A DNA stretch of 64,000 nucleotides from Microvirga lotononidis (GCF_034627025.1 NZ_CP141048.1:2678001-2742000); one strand, 5' to 3'. Shown: positions 26,993 to 36,309, counted from the stretch's first letter. The notes: generated by a model from the letters alone, not told the origin. Numbers and translations: made by a program.

Positions 26993-27799
26993 ATGATCGA
27001 CATTGAGAACCGCTTCAAGGGCTGGCTGAAGGGCGAGGGGCCACGCCCGCCGCTGGGCACTTGGCTCATGGCGGCGGCTCCCGCAAGCGCCGAGGCGATG
27101 GGCTACAGCGGCTTCGACTTCCTCGTCGTCGACATGGAGCATGTGCCGATCGAAGTGTCGGATCTCGCCCATATCCTGCGCGCCATCGGCTGCACGCCCG
27201 CCGATGCGGTGGTACGCCTCGCCTGGAACGACCAAGTGCTCGTGAAGCGCGTGCTCGATGCCGGGGCTCAGACGATCATGCTCCCGTTCGTTCAGACCGC
27301 CGAGGAGGCCCTGCAAGCGGTCTCGTTTGCGAAGTATCCCCCGGAGGGCGTTCGCGGCGTCGCCGCAGTGCATCGCGGGTCGCGGTTCGGCCGCGCCGTG
27401 GATTATCTCAAGCGTGCCAACGATCAGGTGGCTGTGATCGTCCAGCTGGAGACGCCGGAGGCCGTCGATCGGCTGCCGGACATCGCGGCCGTTCCTGGCA
27501 TCGACGCTCTGTTCGTCGGGCCTGGCGATCTCGCGGCTACCCTGGGCCATATCGGCAATATCGCGCATCCCGAAGTTCAGGCGCTGATCGAGAAGGCTGC
27601 CAAGATGGCCCGTGCTGCGGGCAAGCCCGTTGGCATCGTTGGCCCCAACCCTGACATGGTGCGCCGCTTCATCGATTATGGCTACAGCTACGTCGCTGTG
27701 GCGTCCGACATCGCTATGATGACGAGCCGCGCCTCCGAGTGGCTGGGCGCCCTGCGCGATCAACCTGCACCTTCGGATGCTCCGACCGCAGCCTATTGA
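26993..27799 (+). CDS. HpcH/HpaI-family class II aldolase, probable KDSG aldolase
   Basis: A 268-residue metal-dependent pyruvate aldolase. The catalytic histidine is in FLVVDMEHVPIE, the pyruvate-binding arginine in AVVRLAWND, and the metal ligands in VQLETPEAV and FVGPGDLAATLG. The family splits 2-keto-3-deoxy acids into pyruvate and an aldehyde. Here the expected substrate is 2-keto-3,6-dideoxy-6-sulfogluconate, giving pyruvate and 3-sulfolactaldehyde; that assignment rests on context. The ATG is ten bases after the dehydratase stop behind AGGGACC. Confidence 0.87.
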   Translation: MIDIENRFKGWLKGEGPRPPLGTWLMAAAPASAEAMGYSGFDFLVVDMEHVPIEVSDLAHILRAIGCTPADAVVRLAWNDQVLVKRVLDAGAQTIMLPFVQTAEEALQAVSFAKYPPEGVRGVAAVHRGSRFGRAVDYLKRANDQVAVIVQLETPEAVDRLPDIAAVPGIDALFVGPGDLAATLGHIGNIAHPEVQALIEKAAKMARAAGKPVGIVGPNPDMVRRFIDYGYSYVAVASDIAMMTSRASEWLGALRDQPAPSDAPTAAY

Positions 27800-27817
27800 G
27801 ATTGAATTTAAGTCCCC

Positions 27818-28588
27818 ATGGCAATGGCATCCGATTATACAACCGTCCAGTACCATTCTCTCCAGGGCCGCTCCGTCGTCATCACGGGTGGTGCGTCGGG
27901 GATTGGCGAGGAGATGGTGAAAGCCTTCGTGTCGCAAGGTGCACGCGTATCGTTCATCGACATTGCGAAGGAACCGGGAGGGGCGCTGGCAAGTGCAACG
28001 GGCGCGACCTTCCAGGCGTGCGATGTCACCGACATCCCGGCGCTCCGCGAGGCGCTGGCCAGGATCGAAGGCGATCACGGCGGCATCGATGTTCTCGTCA
28101 ACAATGCGGGCAAGGACGATCGGCACGATATGGCCGAGATCGAACCCGATTACTGGCGCCAGGCGCTTGCGCTCAATCTCGATCATCAGTTCTTCGCCAC
28201 GCAGGCGGTCTCGAAAGGGATGGCGGCGCGAGGTTCCGGCTCCATCATCATGCTGGGGTCCATCTCGTGGATGCGGGGCCGTCCCGGCATGGTCGGGTAC
28301 ACGACTGCGAAGGCTGCGATCAATGGCATGACCCGGACCCTCGCCCGCGAGCTCGGGCCGTCCAACATCCGGGTCAACTGCATCGTCCCGGGTGCCATCC
28401 TCACGGAGCGCCAGAGACAGCTCTGGCTGACGCCCGAACTGAACCAGCAATTTCTCGATCTCCAGGCTTTGAAGTTCCGGCTCGACGGCAGCCATGTGGC
28501 GAAGATGGCTCTGTTCCTGGCCTCCGACGAGAGCATCGGCTGCACGGGGGCGAACTTCATCGTCGACGCAGGCCTGACCCAGAACTGA
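27818..28588 (+). CDS. SDR-family dehydrogenase, probable sulfoquinovose 1-dehydrogenase
   Basis: A 256-residue classical short-chain dehydrogenase. The nucleotide motif is TGGASGIGEEM (about residues 23-33), with D64-type CDVTD, NNAG, the catalytic serine in MLGSISW, and YTTAK. FIDIAKEP after beta-2 carries an aspartate that favours NAD over NADP. In the sulfo-ED route an SDR of this size oxidises sulfoquinovose at C1 to the lactone. The alternative is a general aldose dehydrogenase; only the operon context decides. Confidence 0.85.
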   Translation: MAMASDYTTVQYHSLQGRSVVITGGASGIGEEMVKAFVSQGARVSFIDIAKEPGGALASATGATFQACDVTDIPALREALARIEGDHGGIDVLVNNAGKDDRHDMAEIEPDYWRQALALNLDHQFFATQAVSKGMAARGSGSIIMLGSISWMRGRPGMVGYTTAKAAINGMTRTLARELGPSNIRVNCIVPGAILTERQRQLWLTPELNQQFLDLQALKFRLDGSHVAKMALFLASDESIGCTGANFIVDAGLTQN

Positions 28589-28597
28589 GAGTGTCCC

Positions 28598-30601
28598 ATG
28601 CAGATTCTGACGACCGACGGCGGCTTCGATATCGTTCTCGATGGAAGGCTGATCCTGCGACATCGCATCGATGCGCCGTGTCTTTTCGTGGGGCACGGCG
28701 ATGCACGGATGGACATGTATCGCGGCAACTTCGACATCGAGGACTATGTCGTCGAACGTACGCCGCTCGCCCATGCGGTCGTCGTCGGATCCGAGATCGG
28801 TTTCTCTGCGGCCTCGGGGCAGAAGACCCGTTTGAGCCTTCAGGTCTCGGGCGACGATCAGAACGGCGCCATCGCCTTCCGTTCGGAGGATGGTGCTCTC
28901 AACCGGATCTGGATCCGCATCGCGACGGAACAGGGCGAGCATGTCTGGGGCGGCGGCGAGCAGATGTCGTACTTCGACATGCGTGGTCGCCGCTTTCCTC
29001 TTTGGACATCGGAGCCAGGGGTCGGCCGCGACAAGACCATGGAAATCACCTTCAAGGCCGATGTTTCCGGCAAGTCGGGAGGCGACTACTGGAACACCAA
29101 TTATCCGCAGCCGACCTATCTCTCGTCCCGACGCTATGCGCTGCATGTCGAGACGACAGCCTACTCGGCCTTCGACTTCCGCCGAGGGGACTTCCACGAG
29201 ATCGAAGTTTGGGCCATCCCGGAGCGGATCGAATTCACGGCGCGGCCTTCCTTCGTATCGCTCGTCGAAGCCATGTCCGAGCGCTTCGGCCGCCAACCGC
29301 CGCTTCCGGAATGGGTCTATAACGGTGCGATCATCGGCCTGAAAGATGGCGCCCGCTCCTTCGAGCGGCTCGAGGCTATCGTTGCCGCCGGAGCGAAGGT
29401 ATCCGGCCTCTGGTGCGAGGACTGGATCGGCTTGCGCCACACTACATTCGGGGCGCGTCTATTCTGGGACTGGAAGGCGAACGATGACCGCTATCCTAAT
29501 CTGCGCGGGCGGATTGCGGAGCTGGAGGAGCGCGACATCCGTTTCCTGGGCTACGTGAACCCCTATCTCGCCGTCGACGGCTCACTGTTCCCGGAAGCAG
29601 AGGCTGCGGGCTACTTCGCCAAAGATGAAAACGGAAAGACGGCACTCGTGGATTTCGGCGAGTTCGATTGCGGGGTGGTCGACTTCACCAATTCGGATGC
29701 GGCCGCCTGGTTCGCCGAGCGGGTGATCGGGAAGAACATGCTCGATTTCGGGCTCTCCGGATGGATGGCCGATTTCGGAGAGTACCTGCCGATCGACGTG
29801 AAGCTATCCAATGGCATCGACGCGAAGCTGATGCACAATGCGTGGCCGACGCTCTGGGCCGAGGTGAATGCGCGTGCGGTCGCCAGCCGTGGCAAGACCG
29901 GCGAGGCTCTCTTTTTCATGCGTGCCGGCTTCACGGGCGTTCAGAAGCATTGCCCGCTCTTGTGGGGCGGGGACCAGTCGGTCGACTTCACACGACACGA
30001 CGGCCTTGTGACGGTGATCTCGGGAGCGCTTTCGTCGGGGCTTCTCGGCAATGCCTATCACCATTCGGATATCGGCGGCTACACGAGCCTCTTCGGCAAT
30101 GTGCGCACGGCGGAGCTCATCATGCGTTGGGCCGAGATGGGCGCGTTCACGCCGGTCATGCGCACCCACGAAGGCAATCGTCCGCGCGACAACCTGCAGA
30201 TCGACGAGGACCCTCAGGTCCTCGCACATTTCGCCAGGATGACGAGAGTTTACGTCCATCTCTCGCCTTACCTGAAATCGCTCGTGGCGGAGGCCTCGAC
30301 GCGAGGCCTGCCGGTACAGCGTCCGCTGTTCCTCCATTTCGAGCAGGATCCCCGAACCTACGCCATCCAGGACGCCTATCTCTACGGTTCCGACCTTCTC
30401 GTGGCGCCTGTGTGGCAAGCGGGGAAATCGGAGTGGAGCCTCTATCTTCCGGAAGGGGCGGAATGGGTCCATGTTTGGTCCGACAGGACGTTCAGGGGAG
30501 GGCAGGACGTCACGGTACCTGCGCCCTTCGGCGAGCCGCCGGTCTTCCATCGGACCGTGTCGGAGTTCGCGGAGCTTTTTGCAGGATTGCGAACTCTCTG
30601 A
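28598..30601 (+). CDS. yihQ: Sulfoquinovosidase (GH31, KERWY type)
   Basis: A 667-residue GH31 enzyme strongly resembling E. coli YihQ along its length (GEQMSYFDMRGRRFPLWTSE, GWMADFGEYLP, FFMRAG, HHSDIGGYT, FTPVMRTHEGNRP). The nucleophile is D392 and the acid/base D459, 67 residues apart as in YihQ (405 and 472). The sulfonate-recognising residues are all present: K249, E274, R287, W290 and Y495, i.e. the KERWY pattern of the Agrobacterium-type sulfoquinovosidases instead of the QQRWY pattern of YihQ. It releases sulfoquinovose from sulfoquinovosyl glycerol or the plant and cyanobacterial sulfolipid head group, in the cytoplasm since no signal peptide is visible. Confidence 0.93.
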   Translation: MQILTTDGGFDIVLDGRLILRHRIDAPCLFVGHGDARMDMYRGNFDIEDYVVERTPLAHAVVVGSEIGFSAASGQKTRLSLQVSGDDQNGAIAFRSEDGALNRIWIRIATEQGEHVWGGGEQMSYFDMRGRRFPLWTSEPGVGRDKTMEITFKADVSGKSGGDYWNTNYPQPTYLSSRRYALHVETTAYSAFDFRRGDFHEIEVWAIPERIEFTARPSFVSLVEAMSERFGRQPPLPEWVYNGAIIGLKDGARSFERLEAIVAAGAKVSGLWCEDWIGLRHTTFGARLFWDWKANDDRYPNLRGRIAELEERDIRFLGYVNPYLAVDGSLFPEAEAAGYFAKDENGKTALVDFGEFDCGVVDFTNSDAAAWFAERVIGKNMLDFGLSGWMADFGEYLPIDVKLSNGIDAKLMHNAWPTLWAEVNARAVASRGKTGEALFFMRAGFTGVQKHCPLLWGGDQSVDFTRHDGLVTVISGALSSGLLGNAYHHSDIGGYTSLFGNVRTAELIMRWAEMGAFTPVMRTHEGNRPRDNLQIDEDPQVLAHFARMTRVYVHLSPYLKSLVAEASTRGLPVQRPLFLHFEQDPRTYAIQDAYLYGSDLLVAPVWQAGKSEWSLYLPEGAEWVHVWSDRTFRGGQDVTVPAPFGEPPVFHRTVSEFAELFAGLRTL

Positions 30602-31090
30602 GCGATAAAGAGCGTATGGCCAGTCCGTATTCGCGTGCTGCCAGACCCATTCCATCAGCCTTGGGCTGCCATTCACTGCGAAGCCTTTGCTCCCAACCCG
30701 GCTCCATCAATCAACGCTCGATCGCCATTCTCGAACAGAGGGCGTAGGGTGTCACTTGGACGAGAGCGGCCGTCGCGTTTGCGCGAAGTGTTGGTTTATC
30801 CAGCACTGTGCCGTTGAGGCCCAATCGGCAGAAGCGGCGCTAAGTTAGGCTCTCGTCGGCTTCTTCCCGAAACCAGCCTGCACTCTCCCAACGGCACTGG
30901 CTGATCCTGCGAACGCCATCCTCGAAAGCTCAAGCTTACTCTCCCCCTCGGTTTGGAAAATGGGTCACTCCCGCGCCAAACCGAGACAGCCCTCGAATCT
31001 CTTGTTTCGGCGTTCCAATTGGATCGCAGGGGCAAGCTGGAAGATAGTTGACACGTTCATCCGTCTATGCAACGTAATTATATTGATAAA
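30602..31090. other. Intergenic stretch without a supported gene
   Basis: Between the sulfoquinovosidase stop and the next operator I see no convincing coding region on either strand: the short open frames lack ribosome sites and have Arg/Pro/Ser-rich translations. No strong terminator hairpin was recognised after the operon. Confidence 0.5.
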
Positions 31091-31104
31091 CGAAAACGTT
31101 TTCG
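31091..31104. promoter_or_regulatory. LacI-type operator palindrome
   Basis: CGAAAACGTTTTCG is a perfect 14-base palindrome 31 bases before the LacI-2 start codon, in an AT-rich promoter stretch. Its central ACGT matches LacI-family operators, and it is unlike the arms of the site at 17981. Since LacI-2 heads the operon, this suggests autoregulation of the whole unit. Confidence 0.75.
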
Positions 31105-31135
31105 GCTCTGAACGAAACGATACCGGGAGGGACAC

Positions 31136-32194
31136 TTGGGTGTTCGCAGGCTGGCGCAGGAGCTTCGCATCTCCGTGACCACCGTGTCGCGCGCCCTCAA
31201 CGATTATCCCGATATCGCTCCTGATACGCGTCGCCGGGTGTTGGAGGCCGCGGAGCGCATCGGATATTCGCCCAATGCCGTGGCCCGCTCCCTGCGGCAG
31301 GGCCGAGCGAATGCCGTAGGCATCGTTCTTCCGACCCCTGAGGGCAATTTCAGCGACCCGTTCCTGAGTGCGCTGCTCGCCGGAATCTCAAATCGCCTGC
31401 GTTGCGACGGTCTGGATCTCATCGTGACGTCCTGTCCTCCAGGGCCGGACGAAGAGCCGAGCTATAAGCGGCTCTTCGCAGGACGAAAGGTGGATTCAGT
31501 CATCGTCACACGCACCCGCGTTGACGATGATCGCATCCGTCTTCTCTTGGCCGAGAATTTTCCTTTCGTCGCCTTCGGCCGGTCCGATGCCATAGCCGAT
31601 CCTTTTCCGTGGGTCGATCTCGACGGCCATGCTGCCTTCTTCTCGATGACCCGGCGATTGATCGAGGCCGGGCACCGACGCATTGGCCTGATTCACACAG
31701 GACGCAACCTGAACTTCGTGCGCCACCGCACCGCCGGCTGGCGGGATTGTCTGGTCGCCGAGGGGATTCCCGCGGAGCTTTGCGGAAAATGGATGGCAGA
31801 GGCTGCGCCAGATGCGGAAGGCGGGCGGAGGGCAGCCTTTTCTCTCCTGTCCCAATCCGACGCTCCGACGGCTTTGGTCTGCATCAGCGATGATATTGCC
31901 TTTGGAGCAATCGAGGCCTGTCGCGAGCTATCTCTTCCAGTCGGCGACGGCGGCATCAGTATCGTCGGCTTCGACGATAATCCCTATGCACGCTTCGCAA
32001 GTCCTCCGCTGACCTCACAGCGCCAGCCGGTTCGGGACATCGGGTGCACTCTGGTCGACATGCTTCAGCGCCGTTCGACCGGCGCACCGGCTTCACAGCT
32101 GAACTGTCTCATGCAGGCGGAGTTCGTAACGCGATCCTCCCACGGCCGTCCGCCGTGTCAGGCCACCTCGGGCAGAAGCGGCTTGAGGCAGTGA
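31136..32194 (+). CDS. LacI-family regulator of the second sugar operon
   Basis: A 352-residue repressor with a TTG start preceded by GGGAGGGACAC. The helix-turn-helix begins at once (GVRRLAQELRISVTTVSRAL), with the hinge YSPNAVARSLRQGRA, so no longer start is needed. The sensor domain follows (AVGIVLPTPEGNFSDPFLS; GISIVGFDDNPYARFASPPLT). It is transcribed with the importer and hydrolase downstream. The effector is probably the imported glycoside or its sugar. Confidence 0.88.
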   Translation: MGVRRLAQELRISVTTVSRALNDYPDIAPDTRRRVLEAAERIGYSPNAVARSLRQGRANAVGIVLPTPEGNFSDPFLSALLAGISNRLRCDGLDLIVTSCPPGPDEEPSYKRLFAGRKVDSVIVTRTRVDDDRIRLLLAENFPFVAFGRSDAIADPFPWVDLDGHAAFFSMTRRLIEAGHRRIGLIHTGRNLNFVRHRTAGWRDCLVAEGIPAELCGKWMAEAAPDAEGGRRAAFSLLSQSDAPTALVCISDDIAFGAIEACRELSLPVGDGGISIVGFDDNPYARFASPPLTSQRQPVRDIGCTLVDMLQRRSTGAPASQLNCLMQAEFVTRSSHGRPPCQATSGRSGLRQ

Positions 32195-32250
32195 TGACTA
32201 CAAAATCAACAACGAAAAGCAAATCAGAGAGAATTCCTAGGAGGGGCGGC

Positions 32251-33525
32251 ATGAAAACAGTTCTGGCATCGGCGTTCATCGCCTCGATCGCAATTTCAGG
32301 AACGGTCAAGGCACAGGATGTGGTATTCCTGTCCACTCAGTTCCGCCCCGTGGAGGAAGCGCAGAAGGTCCGCTCCGTCCTGCTCAAGAACGCGCCGCAC
32401 AAGGTGGACTTCGTCGGCGAGGACGATAGCCTTATGGTGACCCGCGCTATCGCTGAGAAGGAGGGCAAGAAAGTCTCCGTTGCCCTTTACGGTGCGCTGC
32501 ACGGGCAGATGGCGCCTATGGTTGCCGCCGGAGTCATGAAGCCTGTCGACGACATAATCGGCAAGTTGGATGGCGTTCAGTTCGACAAGGCGTTGATCGA
32601 TCTCGGCAAGTTCGGGACGGACAAGCAATATTTCGTCCCGTGGATGCAGGCGACCTTCATCATGGTCGCGCACAAGGATGCGCTGAAACAGCTGCCGCCG
32701 GGGGCCGACCTCAGCAAGCTCACCTACACGCAACTCATCGAGTGGGGTCGAAACCTCGAAAAGGCAACCGGCAAGAAGCAGATCGGTTTGCCGGCGGGCC
32801 CGAAGGGGCTGCTTCACCGCTTCCTGCAGGGCTACACGCTTCCCGCTTACAGCGGCTCAGCACTGAAGAAATGGCGTTCGCCCGACGCCCAGAAGATGTG
32901 GGCTGATCTCAAGGCGCTTTGGTCCGTCACCAACCCGGCCTCGACCAATTACGGCTTCATGAACGAGCCGCTGATGGCGGGCGACGTAATGGTCGCCTGG
33001 GATCACGTGGCGCGCCTGTTGCCGGCGCTCAGCGACATGCCGACCGACTTCGTCGCCTTCCCGGCGCCGGCAGGTCCCAAGGGGCGCGCCTTCATGCCGG
33101 TTTTGGCCGGCTTCTCCCTGCCAGAAGGCGGTCCTGCTGCCGAGAAGGCCGTCGACGTGATGCGCCACTTGCTTTCGCCGAAGATTCAGGCTGCAACGCT
33201 GGTCGAGACGGGCTTCTTTCCAGTCGTGAAAATGGATCTGCCGAGCGACCTTCCGGCGGGCGTGCGAAACGCGGCAGGCGCGATCACCGCCATGCAGGGT
33301 TCAGCCGATGCGCTTCCTGCGCTCATCCCAGCAGGCCTCGGCTCAAAGAACGGCGAATTCAACAAGGTCTTCTTCGACACCTTCACTCAGATCGTGGTGC
33401 AGAACCAGGATATCAGTAAGGTTCTGGACGATAGCATCAAGATCCTGAACAGCATTGTGGCCGAGACCAAGGCACCCTGCTGGGCTCCTGATCCGGCAGG
33501 CAGCGCTCCCTGCATGCTCGACTGA
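32251..33525 (+). CDS. Carbohydrate ABC importer binding protein (second operon)
   Basis: A 424-residue periplasmic binding protein. Signal peptide MKTVLASAFIASIAISG with cleavage near VKA-QD, then VVFLSTQFRPVEEAQKVR. The C-terminus ends in a two-cysteine tail (CWAPDPAGSAPC). The ATG at 32251 has an AGGAGG ribosome site seven bases upstream; an earlier in-frame ATG at 32194 overlaps the LacI stop and would bury the signal. Cargo is likely a glycosylated glycerate or similar compatible solute, judged from the hydrolase at 36328. Confidence 0.85.
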   Translation: MKTVLASAFIASIAISGTVKAQDVVFLSTQFRPVEEAQKVRSVLLKNAPHKVDFVGEDDSLMVTRAIAEKEGKKVSVALYGALHGQMAPMVAAGVMKPVDDIIGKLDGVQFDKALIDLGKFGTDKQYFVPWMQATFIMVAHKDALKQLPPGADLSKLTYTQLIEWGRNLEKATGKKQIGLPAGPKGLLHRFLQGYTLPAYSGSALKKWRSPDAQKMWADLKALWSVTNPASTNYGFMNEPLMAGDVMVAWDHVARLLPALSDMPTDFVAFPAPAGPKGRAFMPVLAGFSLPEGGPAAEKAVDVMRHLLSPKIQAATLVETGFFPVVKMDLPSDLPAGVRNAAGAITAMQGSADALPALIPAGLGSKNGEFNKVFFDTFTQIVVQNQDISKVLDDSIKILNSIVAETKAPCWAPDPAGSAPCMLD

Positions 33526-33541
33526 TGTCGCTGAGCGACCG

Positions 33542-33563
33542 AGGGCGGCCTTGTCGCCGCCCT
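33542..33563 (+). other. Perfect intercistronic hairpin between binding-protein and permease genes
   Basis: AGGGCGGC, a six-base loop, and GCCGCCCT lie 16 bases after the binding-protein stop and 45 before the permease start. There is no T-run. The position is the same as in the other three importer operons of this window. Confidence 0.8.
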
Positions 33564-33607
33564 AGGCCTTAAGCCTTCTCTCAGACCTCCGCTCCGAGGC
33601 TCCGCCT

Positions 33608-34459
33608 GTGTCCGATCGCACGTCCCTTCCCTTCCTGCTGCTCGCGCCAAGCGCGCTGTTTCTCGTGGCGTTCTTCCTCTGGCCGATGCTCGATGCCGCA
33701 ATTCTTGCTTTCCAGGACGGTCAGGGACACTGGTCACTCACGAACTTCGTCCGTATGGCGCAAGATCTCCATTTCATACCTGCTCTGGGCAATACCTTCC
33801 TGATCGTTGGCATCGTCGTGCCCCTTCAGGTGATGCTCGCGCTTGCCATGGCGCTGCTGCTCACGAAGCTGACCCGTGGGCGCGATACGTTCCTTTACAT
33901 TTTCGCCATGCCGCTCGGGATCTCCGATCTCGCCGCGGGCATCGTTTGGCTTGCGATCTTCACCGAGCGTGGATTCCTCAACTCCTTCCTGTTCGAACTT
34001 GGTGTCATTCAGGGGCCGCAGCTTCTCCTGAGCCACGAGAACCTCGGCATGCTGTTCACCGCCGTCGTGGTTAGTGAAGTCTGGCGTGCCACGGCGATCG
34101 TGCTCGTCATTCTTTTCGCGGGTCTTCAGATGATTCCGAGGGAATATTATGAGGCCAGCGAAGTATTCGGTGCAGGCCCTTTGACGCGCTTCTTCAAGGT
34201 CACACTGCCTCTGCTTCGCCCTAGTCTCCAGACAGCTTTGATTCTGCGCACCGTCATGGCCTTCGAGATGTTCTCTCTCGTCATGGCGCTTGCTGGACGC
34301 AATCTCCCGATGCTCGTCGGCGAGGCGTATCTCTGGCAGGGCGCCTATCAGAATTCGGGGGTTGCCGCAGCCTATGCGGTTCTGATCCTCGCGATCTCAG
34401 TTATCGCTGTGCTTCTCTATTTGCGCCTCTTGCGCGTCCACGAGGAGATGCTGCCATGA
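33608..34459 (+). CDS. Carbohydrate ABC importer permease 1 (second operon)
   Basis: A 283-residue MalF-type permease with a GTG start, six predicted helices and the coupling loop EYYEASEVFGAGPLTRFF followed by KVTLPLLRPS. Its stop overlaps the start of the next permease (ATGA at 34456-34459), so they are made in equal amounts. Confidence 0.9.
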   Translation: MSDRTSLPFLLLAPSALFLVAFFLWPMLDAAILAFQDGQGHWSLTNFVRMAQDLHFIPALGNTFLIVGIVVPLQVMLALAMALLLTKLTRGRDTFLYIFAMPLGISDLAAGIVWLAIFTERGFLNSFLFELGVIQGPQLLLSHENLGMLFTAVVVSEVWRATAIVLVILFAGLQMIPREYYEASEVFGAGPLTRFFKVTLPLLRPSLQTALILRTVMAFEMFSLVMALAGRNLPMLVGEAYLWQGAYQNSGVAAAYAVLILAISVIAVLLYLRLLRVHEEMLP

Positions 34460-35259
34460 ACCGCAATCGCGCCGTCTATTACTCCGCAGCGGTTTTCCTG
34501 GCGGCTTGGTCTCTGCTTCCGGTGTATTTTCTTGTCGTCAGCGCTCTCCAGGAGCGTCGGTCGACCTTCAAATGGCCGAAGGAGATTTTCCCCCAGCAGT
34601 TCAGCTGGACGTCGGTGGCGTTCTTCTTCGAGCTGCCCGGCATGCTGAATGCCGCAATGAACTCAGTCATCGCCGCCTCGATCACTATGGTTCTCGCGCT
34701 CGCGCTCGGTGCACCCGCCGGCTATGCCCTGGCGCGCTTCACCTTCCCAGGCAAGAATGGCTACCGAGTGCTTGTACTGTTGACCCGCGCTTTCCCGGTG
34801 CCGATTCTTGCGCTGCCTTTGGCGGTTCGGTTCATCGAGATCGGATTGTACGATACGCCCTATGCTGTCGCCATCGTCCATGCCTGCTTGGCGCTGCCCT
34901 TCGCCGTGCTGGTGACATCGAGCCTCTTCGTTGGAATTCCGCGCGAGCTGGAGGAGGCTGCCTGGATTCTCGGCTGCTCGCGCTTCAAGGCTTTCTGCAA
35001 GGTTCTTCTGCCGCTCGCGCTGCCGGGGCTCACGGCGACGGCGGTATTCGCTTTCGTTGTATCGTGGAACGAGGTATTCGCGGCAACCCTCCTGACACTG
35101 CGCGAGCGTACACTCACGGCATTTCTGCTTTCCATGCTCGATGAAGCGCCGATTTTCGTGAAGTTCGCGGGCGGCTTCTTTCTCGTTGTTCCGGCGGTCG
35201 TGTTCATCTTCACGGTTCGCCGCTATCTCTTCAGCCTTTGGGGCGTCACCAGCCGATAG
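34456..35259 (+). CDS. Carbohydrate ABC importer permease 2 (second operon)
   Basis: A 267-residue MalG-type permease of normal length, without the enlarged loop of the permease at 20610. The coupling loop is ELEEAAWILGCSRFKAFC followed by KVLLPLALPG. It ends nine bases before the ATPase gene. Confidence 0.9.
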   Translation: MNRNRAVYYSAAVFLAAWSLLPVYFLVVSALQERRSTFKWPKEIFPQQFSWTSVAFFFELPGMLNAAMNSVIAASITMVLALALGAPAGYALARFTFPGKNGYRVLVLLTRAFPVPILALPLAVRFIEIGLYDTPYAVAIVHACLALPFAVLVTSSLFVGIPRELEEAAWILGCSRFKAFCKVLLPLALPGLTATAVFAFVVSWNEVFAATLLTLRERTLTAFLLSMLDEAPIFVKFAGGFFLVVPAVVFIFTVRRYLFSLWGVTSR

Positions 35260-35268
35260 GAGTTCGTA

Positions 35269-36309
35269 ATGGCCGATATTGTTGTCGACCAGGTGAGCAA
35301 GAGCTTCGGCTCCATCAACGCCCTGAAAGAGATCCGTCTTGAGATCAAGGACCAGGAGTTCGTCGTACTTCTGGGGCCTTCGGGTTGCGGGAAGACGACG
35401 CTTCTGCGCATCATCGCCGGACTTGAAACAGCTAGCTCCGGCAGCATCCGTATCGGTGGGCGCGACGTGACCCGTTTGCCGCCTCGCCAGCGGCGCATCG
35501 CCATGGTGTTTCAGAACTATGCAGTCTTTCCGCATCTGACGGTGTTCGAGAACATCGCCTTCGGGCTCCGCATGGCCAAGAAGCCAGATGGCGACGTCAA
35601 GCGGCAGGTCGGCCGCGTTTCGCAGCTCATGCATATCGACCATCTGCTCGAACGCTATCCCGCGCAGCTCTCGGGCGGGCAGCGCCAGCGTGTTGCGGTT
35701 GCGCGTGCCCTGGCTGTTGAGCCGGAGGTGCTGCTGATGGACGAGCCCTTGTCAAACCTCGATGCGCTGCTGCGCCTCGAGATGCGTACGGAATTGAAAA
35801 AGCTCCTTCAGGAAAGCCGCACGACGACGATCTATGTGACCCACGATCAGGTCGAGGCGATGAGCCTTGCCGATCGCATCGCCGTGATGCGCAATGGGGA
35901 TGTGGAGCAGTATGACGTTCCGATGGCCGTCTATCAGCGCCCTGCTACCCGTTTCGTCGGATCCTTCATCGGTAATCCTCCCATGAACTTCCTCAATGTG
36001 CGGCGAGGGAGTGGACAGGTTCTGATAGGGGAGGCTGCCATCGCGGCCTTAGTCGACCTGCCAAGCGAGCCCGTCATGGGCGTCCGACCGGAGGATCTGA
36101 GCGTCGTCACTCCGAATTCACCGAATGCGTTCCCGGCGCACGTGATGGTGATCGAGCCGCTCGGCCCGCACCTGCTCCTGAGTCTTGACGTGGACGGGCA
36201 GATGCTGCGTGCAACGGTGCCGCCCGATCTTGAGGTGAAGGCCGGCGCTACGCTGTGGCTCAGGCCCCATTCCGACCGTCTGTGCTGGTTGCCTCGGGCC
36301 GCAGCTTGA
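35269..36309 (+). CDS. Carbohydrate ABC importer ATPase (second operon)
   Basis: A 346-residue MalK/UgpC-type ATPase. Walker A is GPSGCGKTTLLRI, the Q-loop MVFQNYAVFPHLTV, signature LSGGQRQRVAVARAL, Walker B VLLMDEPLSNLDALL, switch TIYVTHDQVEAMSLADR. The C-terminal regulatory domain is short (MGVRPEDLSVV onward). A GGAG ribosome site precedes the ATG. Confidence 0.92.
   Translation: MADIVVDQVSKSFGSINALKEIRLEIKDQEFVVLLGPSGCGKTTLLRIIAGLETASSGSIRIGGRDVTRLPPRQRRIAMVFQNYAVFPHLTVFENIAFGLRMAKKPDGDVKRQVGRVSQLMHIDHLLERYPAQLSGGQRQRVAVARALAVEPEVLLMDEPLSNLDALLRLEMRTELKKLLQESRTTTIYVTHDQVEAMSLADRIAVMRNGDVEQYDVPMAVYQRPATRFVGSFIGNPPMNFLNVRRGSGQVLIGEAAIAALVDLPSEPVMGVRPEDLSVVTPNSPNAFPAHVMVIEPLGPHLLLSLDVDGQMLRATVPPDLEVKAGATLWLRPHSDRLCWLPRAAA

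Noticed and set aside
25430..29440. A minus-strand open frame of 1336 codons across the sulfoquinovose genes
   Set aside because: It is antisense to four genes with strong family motifs and translates to low-complexity Arg/His/Asp-rich sequence, a common by-product of high GC.
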